Assembly (NCBI GenBank): GCA_001919995.1
Contig: MNIY01000072.1
Span: 1-20,430, forward strand
Length of the DNA stretch: 20,430 nucleotides
DNA from: Ktedonobacter sp. 13_1_20CM_4_53_11
Lineage (GTDB): Bacteria > Chloroflexota > Ktedonobacteria > Ktedonobacterales > Ktedonobacteraceae
Direction: 5' to 3'
Shown here: one piece after another, positions 1-8,555 of the stretch
Layout of the letters: each line of letters begins with the position of its first letter
Position numbering within the stretch: position 1 is the first letter of the stretch
The notes under the pieces: model-generated
Database searches by the model: none
The model's input: the letters and a program-made list of their open reading frames with translations, nothing else
What the model was told of the DNA's origin: nothing
Translations under genes and position numbers: made by a program

Positions 1-461
1 ATAAACTGAGCGATATCGAACTGCTTATGCCTGTAATGGAGGTTGTTCGGGAGCATCAATTAATCGTACTTTCACATTGTAGCGAACCTATCGGTCATAT
101 CTATCCGGGCAAAGGAGATGTTACGCTACAAGACGTCGTGACTTTCCTGACAGAATTTCCCGATGTGCCGTTTGTAGCTGCTCACTGGGGAGGCGGATTA
201 CCTTTTTACTGCTTGATGCCTGAGATCGAGCAGATCACGGCTAATGTGTGGTATGATACAGCCGCGACTGCCTATCTCTACCACAATACTATTGTGCCTG
301 TGGTAGCAGAGCTGGTTGGCGTAGAACGTATTCTTTTCGCCAGCGACTTCGGTCTGCTGCGTCAACGGCGCATCATGGACTATGTATCACAGTCTGGCCT
401 GGATGCCGACGCAGTAGAGAATGTGTTAGGTCGCAATGCACAGCAATTGCTTGGTCTGTAA
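1..461 (+). CDS. Amidohydrolase-family metal-dependent hydrolase, 3' end
   Basis: C-terminal part of a TIM-barrel amidohydrolase (amidohydrolase 2 family); the reading frame is open to the window edge, so the true start lies outside. Visible family marks are a histidine strand (LSHCSEP), a second histidine strand ending VAAHWGGG, and the late barrel aspartate in RILFASDFGLL, which in this superfamily serves as metal ligand or general base. The C-terminal helix ending NAQQLLGL is the usual end of these proteins. The substrate cannot be told from this fragment. The next gene starts 28 bases downstream on the same strand, so the two may be co-transcribed. The N-terminal metal-binding HxH is not in the window. 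Confidence 0.8.
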   Translation, partial: KLSDIELLMPVMEVVREHQLIVLSHCSEPIGHIYPGKGDVTLQDVVTFLTEFPDVPFVAAHWGGGLPFYCLMPEIEQITANVWYDTAATAYLYHNTIVPVVAELVGVERILFASDFGLLRQRRIMDYVSQSGLDADAVENVLGRNAQQLLGL

Positions 462-489
462 TGGCTAGATAACGGGATCCAATTCATTT

Positions 490-1506
490 ATGCGAGTGAC
501 CTCATTGGGTAGTGGCAGTAGCGGTAACGCCTTGCTGGTGGAAGCAGGGCCGCGAGGACGCACGAAGCTACTGGTAGACGCGGGCTTATCGAGTCGTATA
601 CTTATCGATCGCCTCCGGCAAGCAGGTATCCACCTGAAGCAGCTGCAAGGAGTCCTGGTTACTCACGAGCACATTGACCACATCATTGGTCTGCCTGTAT
701 TGATGAAACGTTATGGTATCGCGGCCATTACGACTCCAGCTACACTTGATGCCATCCAACAAAGTTTTGCCTTTACTAGCTGCCTGGTGGAGCCGGTAGA
801 GGTAGGGACTCTCGTGGGTGTAACTGAGACCGGGCCGCTATCCGCGAACCGTGTTTTATTTGAGCATAAAGAAACGTTCGCGCCAGGCGTCAGGCAAACC
901 GCTCCCCTGTCAGAGAAACTACCAGAAAATGGGGTGATCCTTCCTGAGGGTGACAGGTCCCAATTACCTATGATGCCGATGGAGATTGGTTCTCGCCGCA
1001 TGATCGGTGATATCGAGGTCGTATCATTCCCTGTTTCACATGATGCCGTTGCCCCGGTTGGCTATCTCCTCATCGCTGGTGGTTGTCGTATCTGCGTTGT
1101 TATCGATAGCGGCGAGGTAACGCCTGCCATGCTTGAAGCCATGCAGTATGCCGACCTGCTAATTTTAGAGTCCAATCATGATCGCGAGCGGCTGATACGT
1201 GGCCCCTATCCCTATGCCCTGAAGCAGCGTATTCTCAGCGCCACGGGGCACCTTTCTAACGACCAGGCGGCGGATGCCGTCTTAAAAACCTGGCGTACCG
1301 ATAGTGTGCGCTGGCTCTGGCTCTCCCATCTCAGCCGCACGAACAATACCCCCAAACTAGCGCTGAAGAGTATGATCAAGCGCCTTGAAGATGCTGGAGC
1401 CAATCTCGCGCAACTACACATCAGCGTTTCTCCGCCCGGTATGGGGGGAGTGTGGGACTCCACCCACCTCTGGCAAAACCCGGCTTTATGGGAGATCCCA
1501 GGGTGA
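490..1506 (+). CDS. Metallo-beta-lactamase-fold hydrolase, WalJ/YycJ-like
   Basis: A 338-residue metallo-beta-lactamase-fold protein. It opens with the LGSGSSGN motif typical of YycJ/WalJ exonuclease-like proteins. It then shows the metal-binding motif THEHIDH (residues 58-64), SHDA (184 onward), the bridging Asp in VVIDSG (D206), LESNHD (around 227-231), GHLSN (H254) and LSHLS (279-282). These suggest a cytoplasmic two-metal phosphodiesterase, probably acting on nucleic acid. YycJ relatives are usually near 265 residues. The extra length is a block around residues 107-170, between the first metal motif and SHDA. No walR/walK neighbour is present, so the Wal pathway link is by family only. 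The ATG at 490 is the first base of the conserved MRVTSLGSG start; its ribosome site is weak. Confidence 0.82.
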   Translation: MRVTSLGSGSSGNALLVEAGPRGRTKLLVDAGLSSRILIDRLRQAGIHLKQLQGVLVTHEHIDHIIGLPVLMKRYGIAAITTPATLDAIQQSFAFTSCLVEPVEVGTLVGVTETGPLSANRVLFEHKETFAPGVRQTAPLSEKLPENGVILPEGDRSQLPMMPMEIGSRRMIGDIEVVSFPVSHDAVAPVGYLLIAGGCRICVVIDSGEVTPAMLEAMQYADLLILESNHDRERLIRGPYPYALKQRILSATGHLSNDQAADAVLKTWRTDSVRWLWLSHLSRTNNTPKLALKSMIKRLEDAGANLAQLHISVSPPGMGGVWDSTHLWQNPALWEIPG

Positions 1507-1601
1507 AATCACGCTCAAATGGTGGTGTTTTTGTTCGTGTGTGTTCGCTAGCTGATCCTTTTGTCTCAATCTAGATCATCAGAAATTTTTTGTGCGGCTT
1601 C

Positions 1602-1630
1602 TTGAAAACTCTGCATTTCTTGCGTATACT
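1602..1630 (+). promoter_or_regulatory. Near-consensus sigma-70/sigma-A promoter
   Basis: TTGAAA (1602-1607), a 17-base spacer, then TATACT (1625-1630): five of six matches in each box. Predicted transcription starts near 1637, leaving a leader of roughly 67 bases before the ATG at 1704. It lies downstream of the in-frame TTG at 1590, which argues against that longer start. Confidence 0.65.
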
Positions 1631-1703
1631 TATGCTTGTGGGGAATGCTACACCAAATAAGAAATGCTCTACGCTAAGACAAATCACACAAGGAGAAAAC
1701 ATT

Positions 1704-2480
1704 ATGGCCATTGCCATTGCGACACTTGCAAATACTCCATATCAAATGGGGAATACAAATCCACCAATTATGCATAACGCATTCCCTGCCCTCGCATACG
1801 ATTGGAATGCCGCAAGGGTTACAACGGTACTTGGAGTGGGCTTGAATGGGGCTACGTCCGTCACCCTGGCTTTAAACGGTGCTGGGGATAGCGTTTATCT
1901 TCCCTATGGTCAAGGTGAAGTACATTCCGTCCGCCTACCGGGTCCGGGGCCAGCAGCGGCAGGGGTAACCTGTTTTATCACCGCAGGCATGTCTGGATGC
2001 CGTCTCTATGTCGATCGGGTAGTTGGAACAAACGATATAATCGTCTACCACGCTAACTCAATAGGGGTCGGCGGTGGTGTGGCGAATCCCATGGGCATGG
2101 ATGTTGAGGGACCAGGGCTGCCTCAAGCATTAGATAATCTCCATGCCCTTGCAAGGGTCTACTGGACTACTCCTGCCCCTGGGGGGCCAGGGTTGAACCT
2201 CGCAACGATTGGTACGCTGGGCAGGAACGCATATAACGCTTCCGCGGTGAGAGAAATGCAACGGAAAGTGGATGAGGGAAGAACGCAAGTGGACTTCTGG
2301 GGTGGTACGACTGTCGTCGGAGAGCTGACCCCCGCAGGCTGGCAAATGAACTGGCAAACGTATGGGGACGTCACGTATGTTCGTCCAGCCTCGGCACCGA
2401 AAGGCTGGATTCAAGGGCAAGACAAAGCTGTAGGTAACATGAACTATCGGGTGCTGAGCTCTCGTCTATGGTTTCCATAA
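1704..2480 (+). CDS. Orphan protein with a CNF1/BLF1-like deamidase signature (candidate toxin)
   Basis: A 258-residue protein I do not recognise as a named family. The start at 1704 is chosen because AAGGAG stands just upstream and the promoter lies after the longer in-frame TTG at 1590. The N-terminus (MAIAIATLANTPYQ) is not a Sec signal, and no membrane segment is seen. The centre reads TAGMSGC, then 16 residues, then His (T93, S97-G98-C99, H116), flanked by beta-like strands. Established knowledge: glutamine deamidases CNF1 and BLF1 share an LSGC-type motif. BLF1 uses Thr88, Cys94 and His106, with the same six-residue Thr-to-Cys step; CNF1 uses Cys866 and His881. The inference is a CNF/BLF1-like papain-type deamidase fold, possibly a toxin with unknown target. 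It stands alone with its own promoter, with no visible immunity or secretion gene, and converges on the MFS gene 4 bases away. Confidence 0.75.
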   Translation: MAIAIATLANTPYQMGNTNPPIMHNAFPALAYDWNAARVTTVLGVGLNGATSVTLALNGAGDSVYLPYGQGEVHSVRLPGPGPAAAGVTCFITAGMSGCRLYVDRVVGTNDIIVYHANSIGVGGGVANPMGMDVEGPGLPQALDNLHALARVYWTTPAPGGPGLNLATIGTLGRNAYNASAVREMQRKVDEGRTQVDFWGGTTVVGELTPAGWQMNWQTYGDVTYVRPASAPKGWIQGQDKAVGNMNYRVLSSRLWFP

Positions 2481-2484
2481 GGTG

Positions 2485-3702
2485 TCACCCATCGTAGTGA
2501 TCGGTTTGCGCCTCAGGTTGCGCGCGATTGGCCAGCGCCATCGGAAGGAAAATGAGCGCGCAGCAGAGGGCGGGAATGGCCATAACCCAGTTGATGCCCA
2601 GGGCTGGAATGAGAAGACCCATTGCTGACGGAACAATCATCGAGGCCACATCTGTACTGATGATCATCATACTGCTGACCGGGCCAACAGCATGTACAAA
2701 ACGGCGCGAGGCGATTGCCATAATGCCGGGGTAGAGCGGCCCGTAAAAACAGCCCACCAGCGCGCTTGCAGCGTAGGAGATGAGCAATTGACCGGGAAAA
2801 ATGGCCACAATGACACTCCAAAAAGTCCCCCCCAGGAGCGCTGTATACAGCAAATGCGTCTCGCTGATCAAGCCTCGCCTGAGTAACTGCGCTCCAAAGA
2901 ACCGGCCAGCAGTTAGCCCGATAAAGAAAGCAGTAGCTACAGGGGCCGCGAGAGCCAGGCTAACAGTGGCGCTCTGGCTGACCGCTGTGACGATCCAGTT
3001 GCGAAAACCCATCTCCGCGGCTGAGTACATGCTGATCTGCAAGACCATCAACCAGAGTAACCCCTGTCTGAGCACTTTCAGCAGTTCTCTGTTCGCTGCT
3101 CGCTTTTGCTGCGCGTTCTTTGCGTGACGTGCCGGTTCGGGTGGCTGCTGCAAAAGGACCAGCAGGATGGTGATGGCGGCAACGCTGGCGCCCGCGAAGT
3201 AGGCCAGCGGCAGACTGTTGAAGAACAGCAGACCCAAGGCAAGGATCAAGGGTCCCAGCAGCGCCCCCAGGCCGAACAGCCCGTGAATAGTGTTCAGGTC
3301 TGAGCTTAGCGTCTCCTGGAAAGCCAGGGTTGCAATGGTATTCAAAGCGATGTCAACGAAGCCGAACGCCAGACCTATCACCATCTGGCCGAGCAGTAAC
3401 ACGGGAAATGAGCTGGTCAGAGCGATCGTCGTGGAACCGGAACCCACAAAGAACAGGCCCAGCATGAGCAGATATTTTGGTTTGATATATCTGATGAGGA
3501 ATCCGCTCAGGACTACGCCGAGCATACCGCCAATGGCCGCGATGGTGAACATGCCGCCAGCCACTTCAAGCGAGACATGGGTATTGCTTGCCAGCCGGAC
3601 CAGCGAGGCTGACGGCAGCGTGCCCAGCATGCCTATAGCGATATAGGTCAGGCCCAACGTCATCAAGAGCAGACGACGATTTGGGAGGGTCGCGTTGACC
3701 AT
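2485..3702 (-). CDS. MFS transporter, FucP-like sugar/efflux branch
   Basis: A 405-residue integral membrane protein with about twelve hydrophobic segments, split by a basic cytoplasmic loop near residues 196-222, as in the major facilitator superfamily. The first half carries GGMLGVVLSGFLIRYIKPK (motif A region), FGFVDIALNT and NTIHGLFGLGALLGP. The last resembles the HGxFGxGALLGP block of fucose-permease-like MFS proteins. The substrate is unknown; sugar uptake and drug export are both possible. The start at 3702 follows an AAGAAAGGA ribosome site. It is monocistronic: the gene upstream on the same strand ends about 350 bases away, and the facing gene ends 4 bases downstream. A perfect palindrome about 120 bases upstream suggests control by a repressor not encoded beside it. 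Confidence 0.88.
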   Translation of the reverse strand: MVNATLPNRRLLLMTLGLTYIAIGMLGTLPSASLVRLASNTHVSLEVAGGMFTIAAIGGMLGVVLSGFLIRYIKPKYLLMLGLFFVGSGSTTIALTSSFPVLLLGQMVIGLAFGFVDIALNTIATLAFQETLSSDLNTIHGLFGLGALLGPLILALGLLFFNSLPLAYFAGASVAAITILLVLLQQPPEPARHAKNAQQKRAANRELLKVLRQGLLWLMVLQISMYSAAEMGFRNWIVTAVSQSATVSLALAAPVATAFFIGLTAGRFFGAQLLRRGLISETHLLYTALLGGTFWSVIVAIFPGQLLISYAASALVGCFYGPLYPGIMAIASRRFVHAVGPVSSMMIISTDVASMIVPSAMGLLIPALGINWVMAIPALCCALIFLPMALANRAQPEAQTDHYDG

Positions 3703-4048
3703 GAAAATCCTTTCTTGCAGATGGTTTTGGGCGACAGAAGCGTGCTTCGTCCCGATGTGTTCGGTCCTGTAGAGGGGGATGATATGCTCTGTGAGCTTTT
3801 CCTTTGTAATTGACTGAGTGAGAAGCTAGACAACTAGCTTCCGAACGAATGAATAAGTTTGGCCGTAAATGAATGTGTCCAGGCTGGCCCACTCGTGAAC
3901 GAAAAGAGAGTTCGACGCATAGAGTAGCATGGATGAATTGGCCTGTCAACTCTGTAGAGACCGATATGATCTTCTTAGATGCAGGGGCTTAAAATAAAGA
4001 AAGGAGGTTACACTGACTCTCCAAGAAAGACTCCTTCCCTCCGTGGAG
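3703..4048. other. 346-base intergenic region without a gene
   Basis: This stretch separates the MFS gene from the end of the reductase gene, both on the minus strand. Apart from the palindrome at 3822-3841 and the MFS ribosome site, I see no convincing ORF, RNA or terminator. Frames crossing it are extensions or shadows of the MFS gene. Confidence 0.6.
3822..3841. promoter_or_regulatory. Perfect palindrome, candidate operator of the MFS gene
   Basis: GAAGCTAG, four bases (ACAA), then CTAGCTTC: two perfect 8-base arms 120 bases upstream of the MFS start. Its size and symmetry fit a dimeric MarR/TetR-type repressor site. On the minus strand its centre reads TTGTCT, which could be a -35 element. 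There is no T-run after it, so it is not a terminator. Confidence 0.5.
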
Positions 4049-5569
4049 CTACACGAGCCCCGGGAAAAAGTCCTTTTTTATCTGGTCGTGTCTTACGCGC
4101 ATATTTTTCAGGATGTGCTCATACGCTCTCACCATGTCCAGGGAACCGGATACATAGAAGGTTCGCTCTTTATAGTCCGGAACCGCTGCACGAATGACGC
4201 GTTCATCTATTCTGCCTACGAAACCAGGCCAATTGCGCGGAATAGCCTTCGTATTGGTGAGCGTACAGAACACCTTGATACCAAGTTTCGTTTGCGCTTC
4301 GCTTAGAATGTCTTTATAGGCAATTTCATCCGCGGTCCGATTCGCATAGAGAAGGACAATATCGCGGTGCTCATGCATGTCGAGGAGATATTTCAACATG
4401 CTCCTGAAGGGTGTAATACCGGTACCTCCAGCCATGAAGACCAGTTTTTGTTTGGGGTCTTTGGGAAGCGTAAAATCTCCGGCAATCTGTCCCGCAATCA
4501 TTTTTGAACGGCCATCTATGCGATACAAGGCTTTCTTGAAACTGCTACTGTTTGCGTAAAAGCGTACTCCCAGGTGGAGATCGTCCTCTGTTGGCGATGA
4601 AGCAATGGTAAAAAAGCGGCGATTGCCCCTGCTATCCGGTTTCGCGTGCGCAAGTGTCAACTCCATATACTGCCCAGGTTCGAATGCCAGTCTGTGCGAT
4701 GGCTTGAAAACGAAATTCATCATGTCAGATGAGATCCTACCCTTTCTTTTCAGCTTGAGCACAACTTTCTGCTTAGGGCTGACCATGTAGGAGTAGAGGT
4801 TGCCGATGACCAGCGCCAGTTCGGGGGTAGAGTAGATAGGTCCAAGATGCATTTGGGGAATGAACAAAATGCCGGTCATTACTGCATAGATGCGCTTTAG
4901 TTTTTGCGTGGGCGGTGCGGTAAGCGGTTCGGTCAGCATAATAGTCGCAAGGAAAAAGAGTGGTGACGCTACCAACAATTGCTGCAGCTCTTTCGTTAGA
5001 GAAAGCCTTTGCAGGAGGCTGACCACACCAACAGTCACAAGCGAAGTCATAACAAAGAGCGCGATCATCTCTCCCTGACGTAATTTGCGCACAAGCAGCA
5101 TTCCACCAAGGAGCACGACCGGCAGCATACTCGCAGTCCCCACCCACCAGCTAGCGGATTCACCAAGCGCGAATGAGGTTATGACGACTGCTATTGCGGC
5201 AGGGTTAAAGAGATGCTTATTGTTGAGCGAGAGAATATATTTAGACGATGTCGCCAGTATCGCTGCCCAGCCAAGAAACAGAAAGTCATTTGGTGATTGA
5301 GCGGGGTTGATGATCAGCGTCAGGATGAGGGCGGTGATATAGGTTGATTCCACATTGGTCGGTACGACAAAGATGTATGCGAGCAGCGAATTGGCTGCCC
5401 AGCACATCATGACAAGAAACAGGGTTGAGAGCAGCAGCGAGAGCGGCGAAAAAGGAAGCAGAGTTAAAAACGACAGAACCGTCGCCATAGCGATGAACCC
5501 GATAAGCACATAGAGCACCAGGCGATACATGGTGACGCGGTCCAGGAGATCATCAATGCGTGTTATCAT
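4049..5569 (-). CDS. Fused RnfD/NqrB-like membrane protein and ferredoxin-NADP reductase-type flavoprotein
   Basis: A 506-residue fusion. Residues 1-265 hold roughly nine hydrophobic segments. The block FFLATIMLTEPLTAPPT (about 205-221) and the K-R-I-Y that follows resemble the NqrB/RnfD family, integral subunits of Na+/H+-pumping NADH or ferredoxin oxidoreductases. Residues 270-506 are a ferredoxin-NADP+ reductase-type module: EPGQYMEL, the FAD-binding RRFFTIASSP (317-326), the NAD(P)-binding GGTGITPF (381-388) and a late YVSGS (472-476). Likely role: take electrons from cytoplasmic NAD(P)H via FAD and pass them through the membrane. An upstream in-frame ATG at 5623 would add 18 residues lying wholly inside the apbE frame. 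The ATG at 5569 gives a 17-base overlap and a more credible N-terminus. It is the third gene of the flavin cluster. Confidence 0.85.
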   Translation of the reverse strand: MITRIDDLLDRVTMYRLVLYVLIGFIAMATVLSFLTLLPFSPLSLLLSTLFLVMMCWAANSLLAYIFVVPTNVESTYITALILTLIINPAQSPNDFLFLGWAAILATSSKYILSLNNKHLFNPAAIAVVITSFALGESASWWVGTASMLPVVLLGGMLLVRKLRQGEMIALFVMTSLVTVGVVSLLQRLSLTKELQQLLVASPLFFLATIMLTEPLTAPPTQKLKRIYAVMTGILFIPQMHLGPIYSTPELALVIGNLYSYMVSPKQKVVLKLKRKGRISSDMMNFVFKPSHRLAFEPGQYMELTLAHAKPDSRGNRRFFTIASSPTEDDLHLGVRFYANSSSFKKALYRIDGRSKMIAGQIAGDFTLPKDPKQKLVFMAGGTGITPFRSMLKYLLDMHEHRDIVLLYANRTADEIAYKDILSEAQTKLGIKVFCTLTNTKAIPRNWPGFVGRIDERVIRAAVPDYKERTFYVSGSLDMVRAYEHILKNMRVRHDQIKKDFFPGLV

Positions 5570-6308
5570 GTTGAAGGACGTACCTTTCGAAACCACTGGT
5601 AAACGTTGCCCGCGCGGAAGCATCGATCATATAGCCTTCAAAGCCCGGCAGCTGTTGGATGAAAAAGATTCCCCTTTTGCCCATGGCGAAGGCGGCTGTG
5701 GCAAAGCGATCCGCTTCGAACACATTGGGACCAATAACGGTCAGGCTCACGACATCCTGGAGCGAAGTATCAGGGTTATGCGGGTCGTAGATATGCTGCC
5801 CGCGAATGGCGGTCCCGGACGTGGCAACACCCTTATCCGTGACCACCAGCACTTTCACAATTTCTTTGCGGTTGAACGGGTTGCGGATACCGATGCGCCA
5901 GGGTTCACCATCTTTATTGCCCGCTACCTGGATATCACCGCCGGCATCGATGTAGAAGTTGGTCAATCCACCATCTTTCAACAGATGTGCGGCCTGCAGG
6001 ATGGCCCAGCCTTTGACGATCCCAGAAGGGTCGAGGATACCGTTATGCCGGATGTCGAAATACCCCCGCGTTTCTTGCCTGGTTTGTTCGCTTACTGCCA
6101 GGATCGTTTTCATGTCATCGCTATACGCTTCTTCTCCAAGCTCGCCCCGATTAATTTTCGCAATCTCGCTGTGTTCCTTGTACGTGCTAAAGGTGTCATC
6201 AACAGCGCGAAAATAGGCAAAGACTTTTTCGATATCAGCTTCGGTCACCCCGGGATCGACCACCTCGACGGTAATGGGCATGCCCATAAGCAACTGGAGG
6301 TGTTTCAT
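5553..6308 (-). CDS. apbE: FAD:protein FMN transferase (ApbE family)
   Basis: A 251-residue ApbE-family enzyme that transfers FMN from FAD to a Thr/Ser of target proteins. Visible marks: MGMPITVEV near the N-terminus, DPSGIVKGWA (93-102), the DAGGD metal/FAD site (121-125), GVATSGT (160-166), HIYDP (172-176) and ADRFATAAFAMG (199-210). These match the ApbE core in order. It is short for the family and starts directly at the catalytic domain, with no signal peptide or lipobox; upstream in-frame codons offer none. The gene begins two bases after the stop of the FMN-binding protein gene, its obvious substrate, and overlaps the membrane reductase gene by 17 bases. The cluster is therefore almost certainly one transcript. 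Confidence 0.92.
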   Translation of the reverse strand: MKHLQLLMGMPITVEVVDPGVTEADIEKVFAYFRAVDDTFSTYKEHSEIAKINRGELGEEAYSDDMKTILAVSEQTRQETRGYFDIRHNGILDPSGIVKGWAILQAAHLLKDGGLTNFYIDAGGDIQVAGNKDGEPWRIGIRNPFNRKEIVKVLVVTDKGVATSGTAIRGQHIYDPHNPDTSLQDVVSLTVIGPNVFEADRFATAAFAMGKRGIFFIQQLPGFEGYMIDASARATFTSGFERYVLQHDNTH

Positions 6309-6310
6309 GG

Positions 6311-6790
6311 TTATGCTCGCGCTTGCGAAAGTGCATCCGTGAGGGATTGTATGAAGGCATCACTGGAATCGGTAGCACCTGTCACTATATCAACATTGGC
6401 ACTTTGTGCCTGGATTGCTTCACTTGTGAGCTGCGGATCCGCCATGCTGTTGATTTCTATTGAGCGGTTGCGATCATTGGGATACTGCAAAAATTGCACG
6501 TCCGTGATTTTCCCATTCGTAATGATCGCTTTGACCTGCACAACGCCCCATTGCGCATCGGCAACACTTCCCGTATATGACCCGTTCCTATAGGCGGAAC
6601 CTGGCGTTTGGGTTGCGCTGGGTGTCACTGTCGCACCTGGTGTCTCGGTCGGGGAAGTAGCCGCACTTGATGAGGAGCGCGATCCCCCCGGAGGAGTCGG
6701 TGCGACGGCAACGAGACCGGAGTGAGCATGGATAATGCTGTAGATAACGAATGCGCCTAGAATGACGAGTGAAACAATGGCTTTTTTCAT
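6311..6790 (-). CDS. Exported FMN-binding-domain protein, RnfG/NqrC-like flavinylation target
   Basis: A 159-residue protein with three parts. First is an N-terminal hydrophobic anchor or signal (residues 4-20, after MKKA). Next is a Ser/Thr/Pro-rich linker (31-65). Last is a compact FMN-binding domain (66-159) with NGSYTGSVADAQWGVVQV, and DIVTGATDSSDAF near its end. TGAT (137-140) followed by a serine is the canonical ApbE flavinylation motif, so T140 should carry covalent FMN through a phosphoester bond. The domain presumably sits outside the membrane on its flexible linker, accepting electrons from the membrane reductase encoded two genes downstream. The start at 6790 is preferred over an in-frame ATG at 6919: it has AAGGA upstream and starts directly on the signal-like segment, while the longer version adds 43 unconvincing residues. 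Confidence 0.88.
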   Translation of the reverse strand: MKKAIVSLVILGAFVIYSIIHAHSGLVAVAPTPPGGSRSSSSAATSPTETPGATVTPSATQTPGSAYRNGSYTGSVADAQWGVVQVKAIITNGKITDVQFLQYPNDRNRSIEINSMADPQLTSEAIQAQSANVDIVTGATDSSDAFIQSLTDALSQARA

Positions 6791-6842
6791 TGCTTGATTG
6801 TCCTTACAATAAACATAAAGTTCAGGATAGGGCTTCAGGGAC

Positions 6843-6863
6843 TCTGCTACTGAGGGTAGCAGA
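6843..6863. repeat. Short perfect inverted repeat upstream of the FMN-binding gene
   Basis: TCTGCTAC, five bases, GTAGCAGA: 8-base perfect arms between the FAD oxidoreductase gene and the FMN-binding protein gene, about 53 bases before the start of the latter. No T-run follows on either strand in the right place, so a leader hairpin or an operator is more likely than a terminator. Confidence 0.4.
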
Positions 6864-6928
6864 CAAACTTCAAAAAAGTGTAAGGAAATAGTAAAAAAAC
6901 TGTATGAGGCCACTCCCACATGTGTGGA

Positions 6929-8503
<1,575 letters not shown>

Positions 8504-8555
8504 CTGTTGAATCCACCTCTCTAGTTCGGTTCTGTTGGAAACGTAGGTATTGTTG

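Noticed and set aside
1590..1703. In-frame TTG extension of the orphan gene
   Set aside because: A near-consensus promoter and a strong ribosome site lie inside it, so the gene starts at 1704.
2513..3646. Several overlapping open frames opposite and alongside the MFS gene
   Set aside because: They are antisense or out-of-frame shadows of a clear 12-TM protein, with arginine- and serine-rich nonsense composition and no ribosome sites.
5570..5623. Longer start (ATG at 5623) for the membrane reductase
   Set aside because: The 18 added residues are encoded within the apbE frame and do not look like part of the protein; 5569 fits tight operon overlap. It cannot be fully excluded.
5529..6593. 354-residue plus-strand frame opposite apbE and the FMN-binding gene
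   Set aside because: Both minus-strand genes have intact family motifs; this frame shows no recognisable domain and is a long shadow.
6843..6863. Hairpin read as an intrinsic terminator of the FAD oxidoreductase gene
   Set aside because: No T-run follows the stem in the direction of transcription.
6791..6919. Longer start for the FMN-binding protein
   Set aside because: It places 43 unconvincing residues before a clear signal/anchor that has its own AAGGA at 6790.
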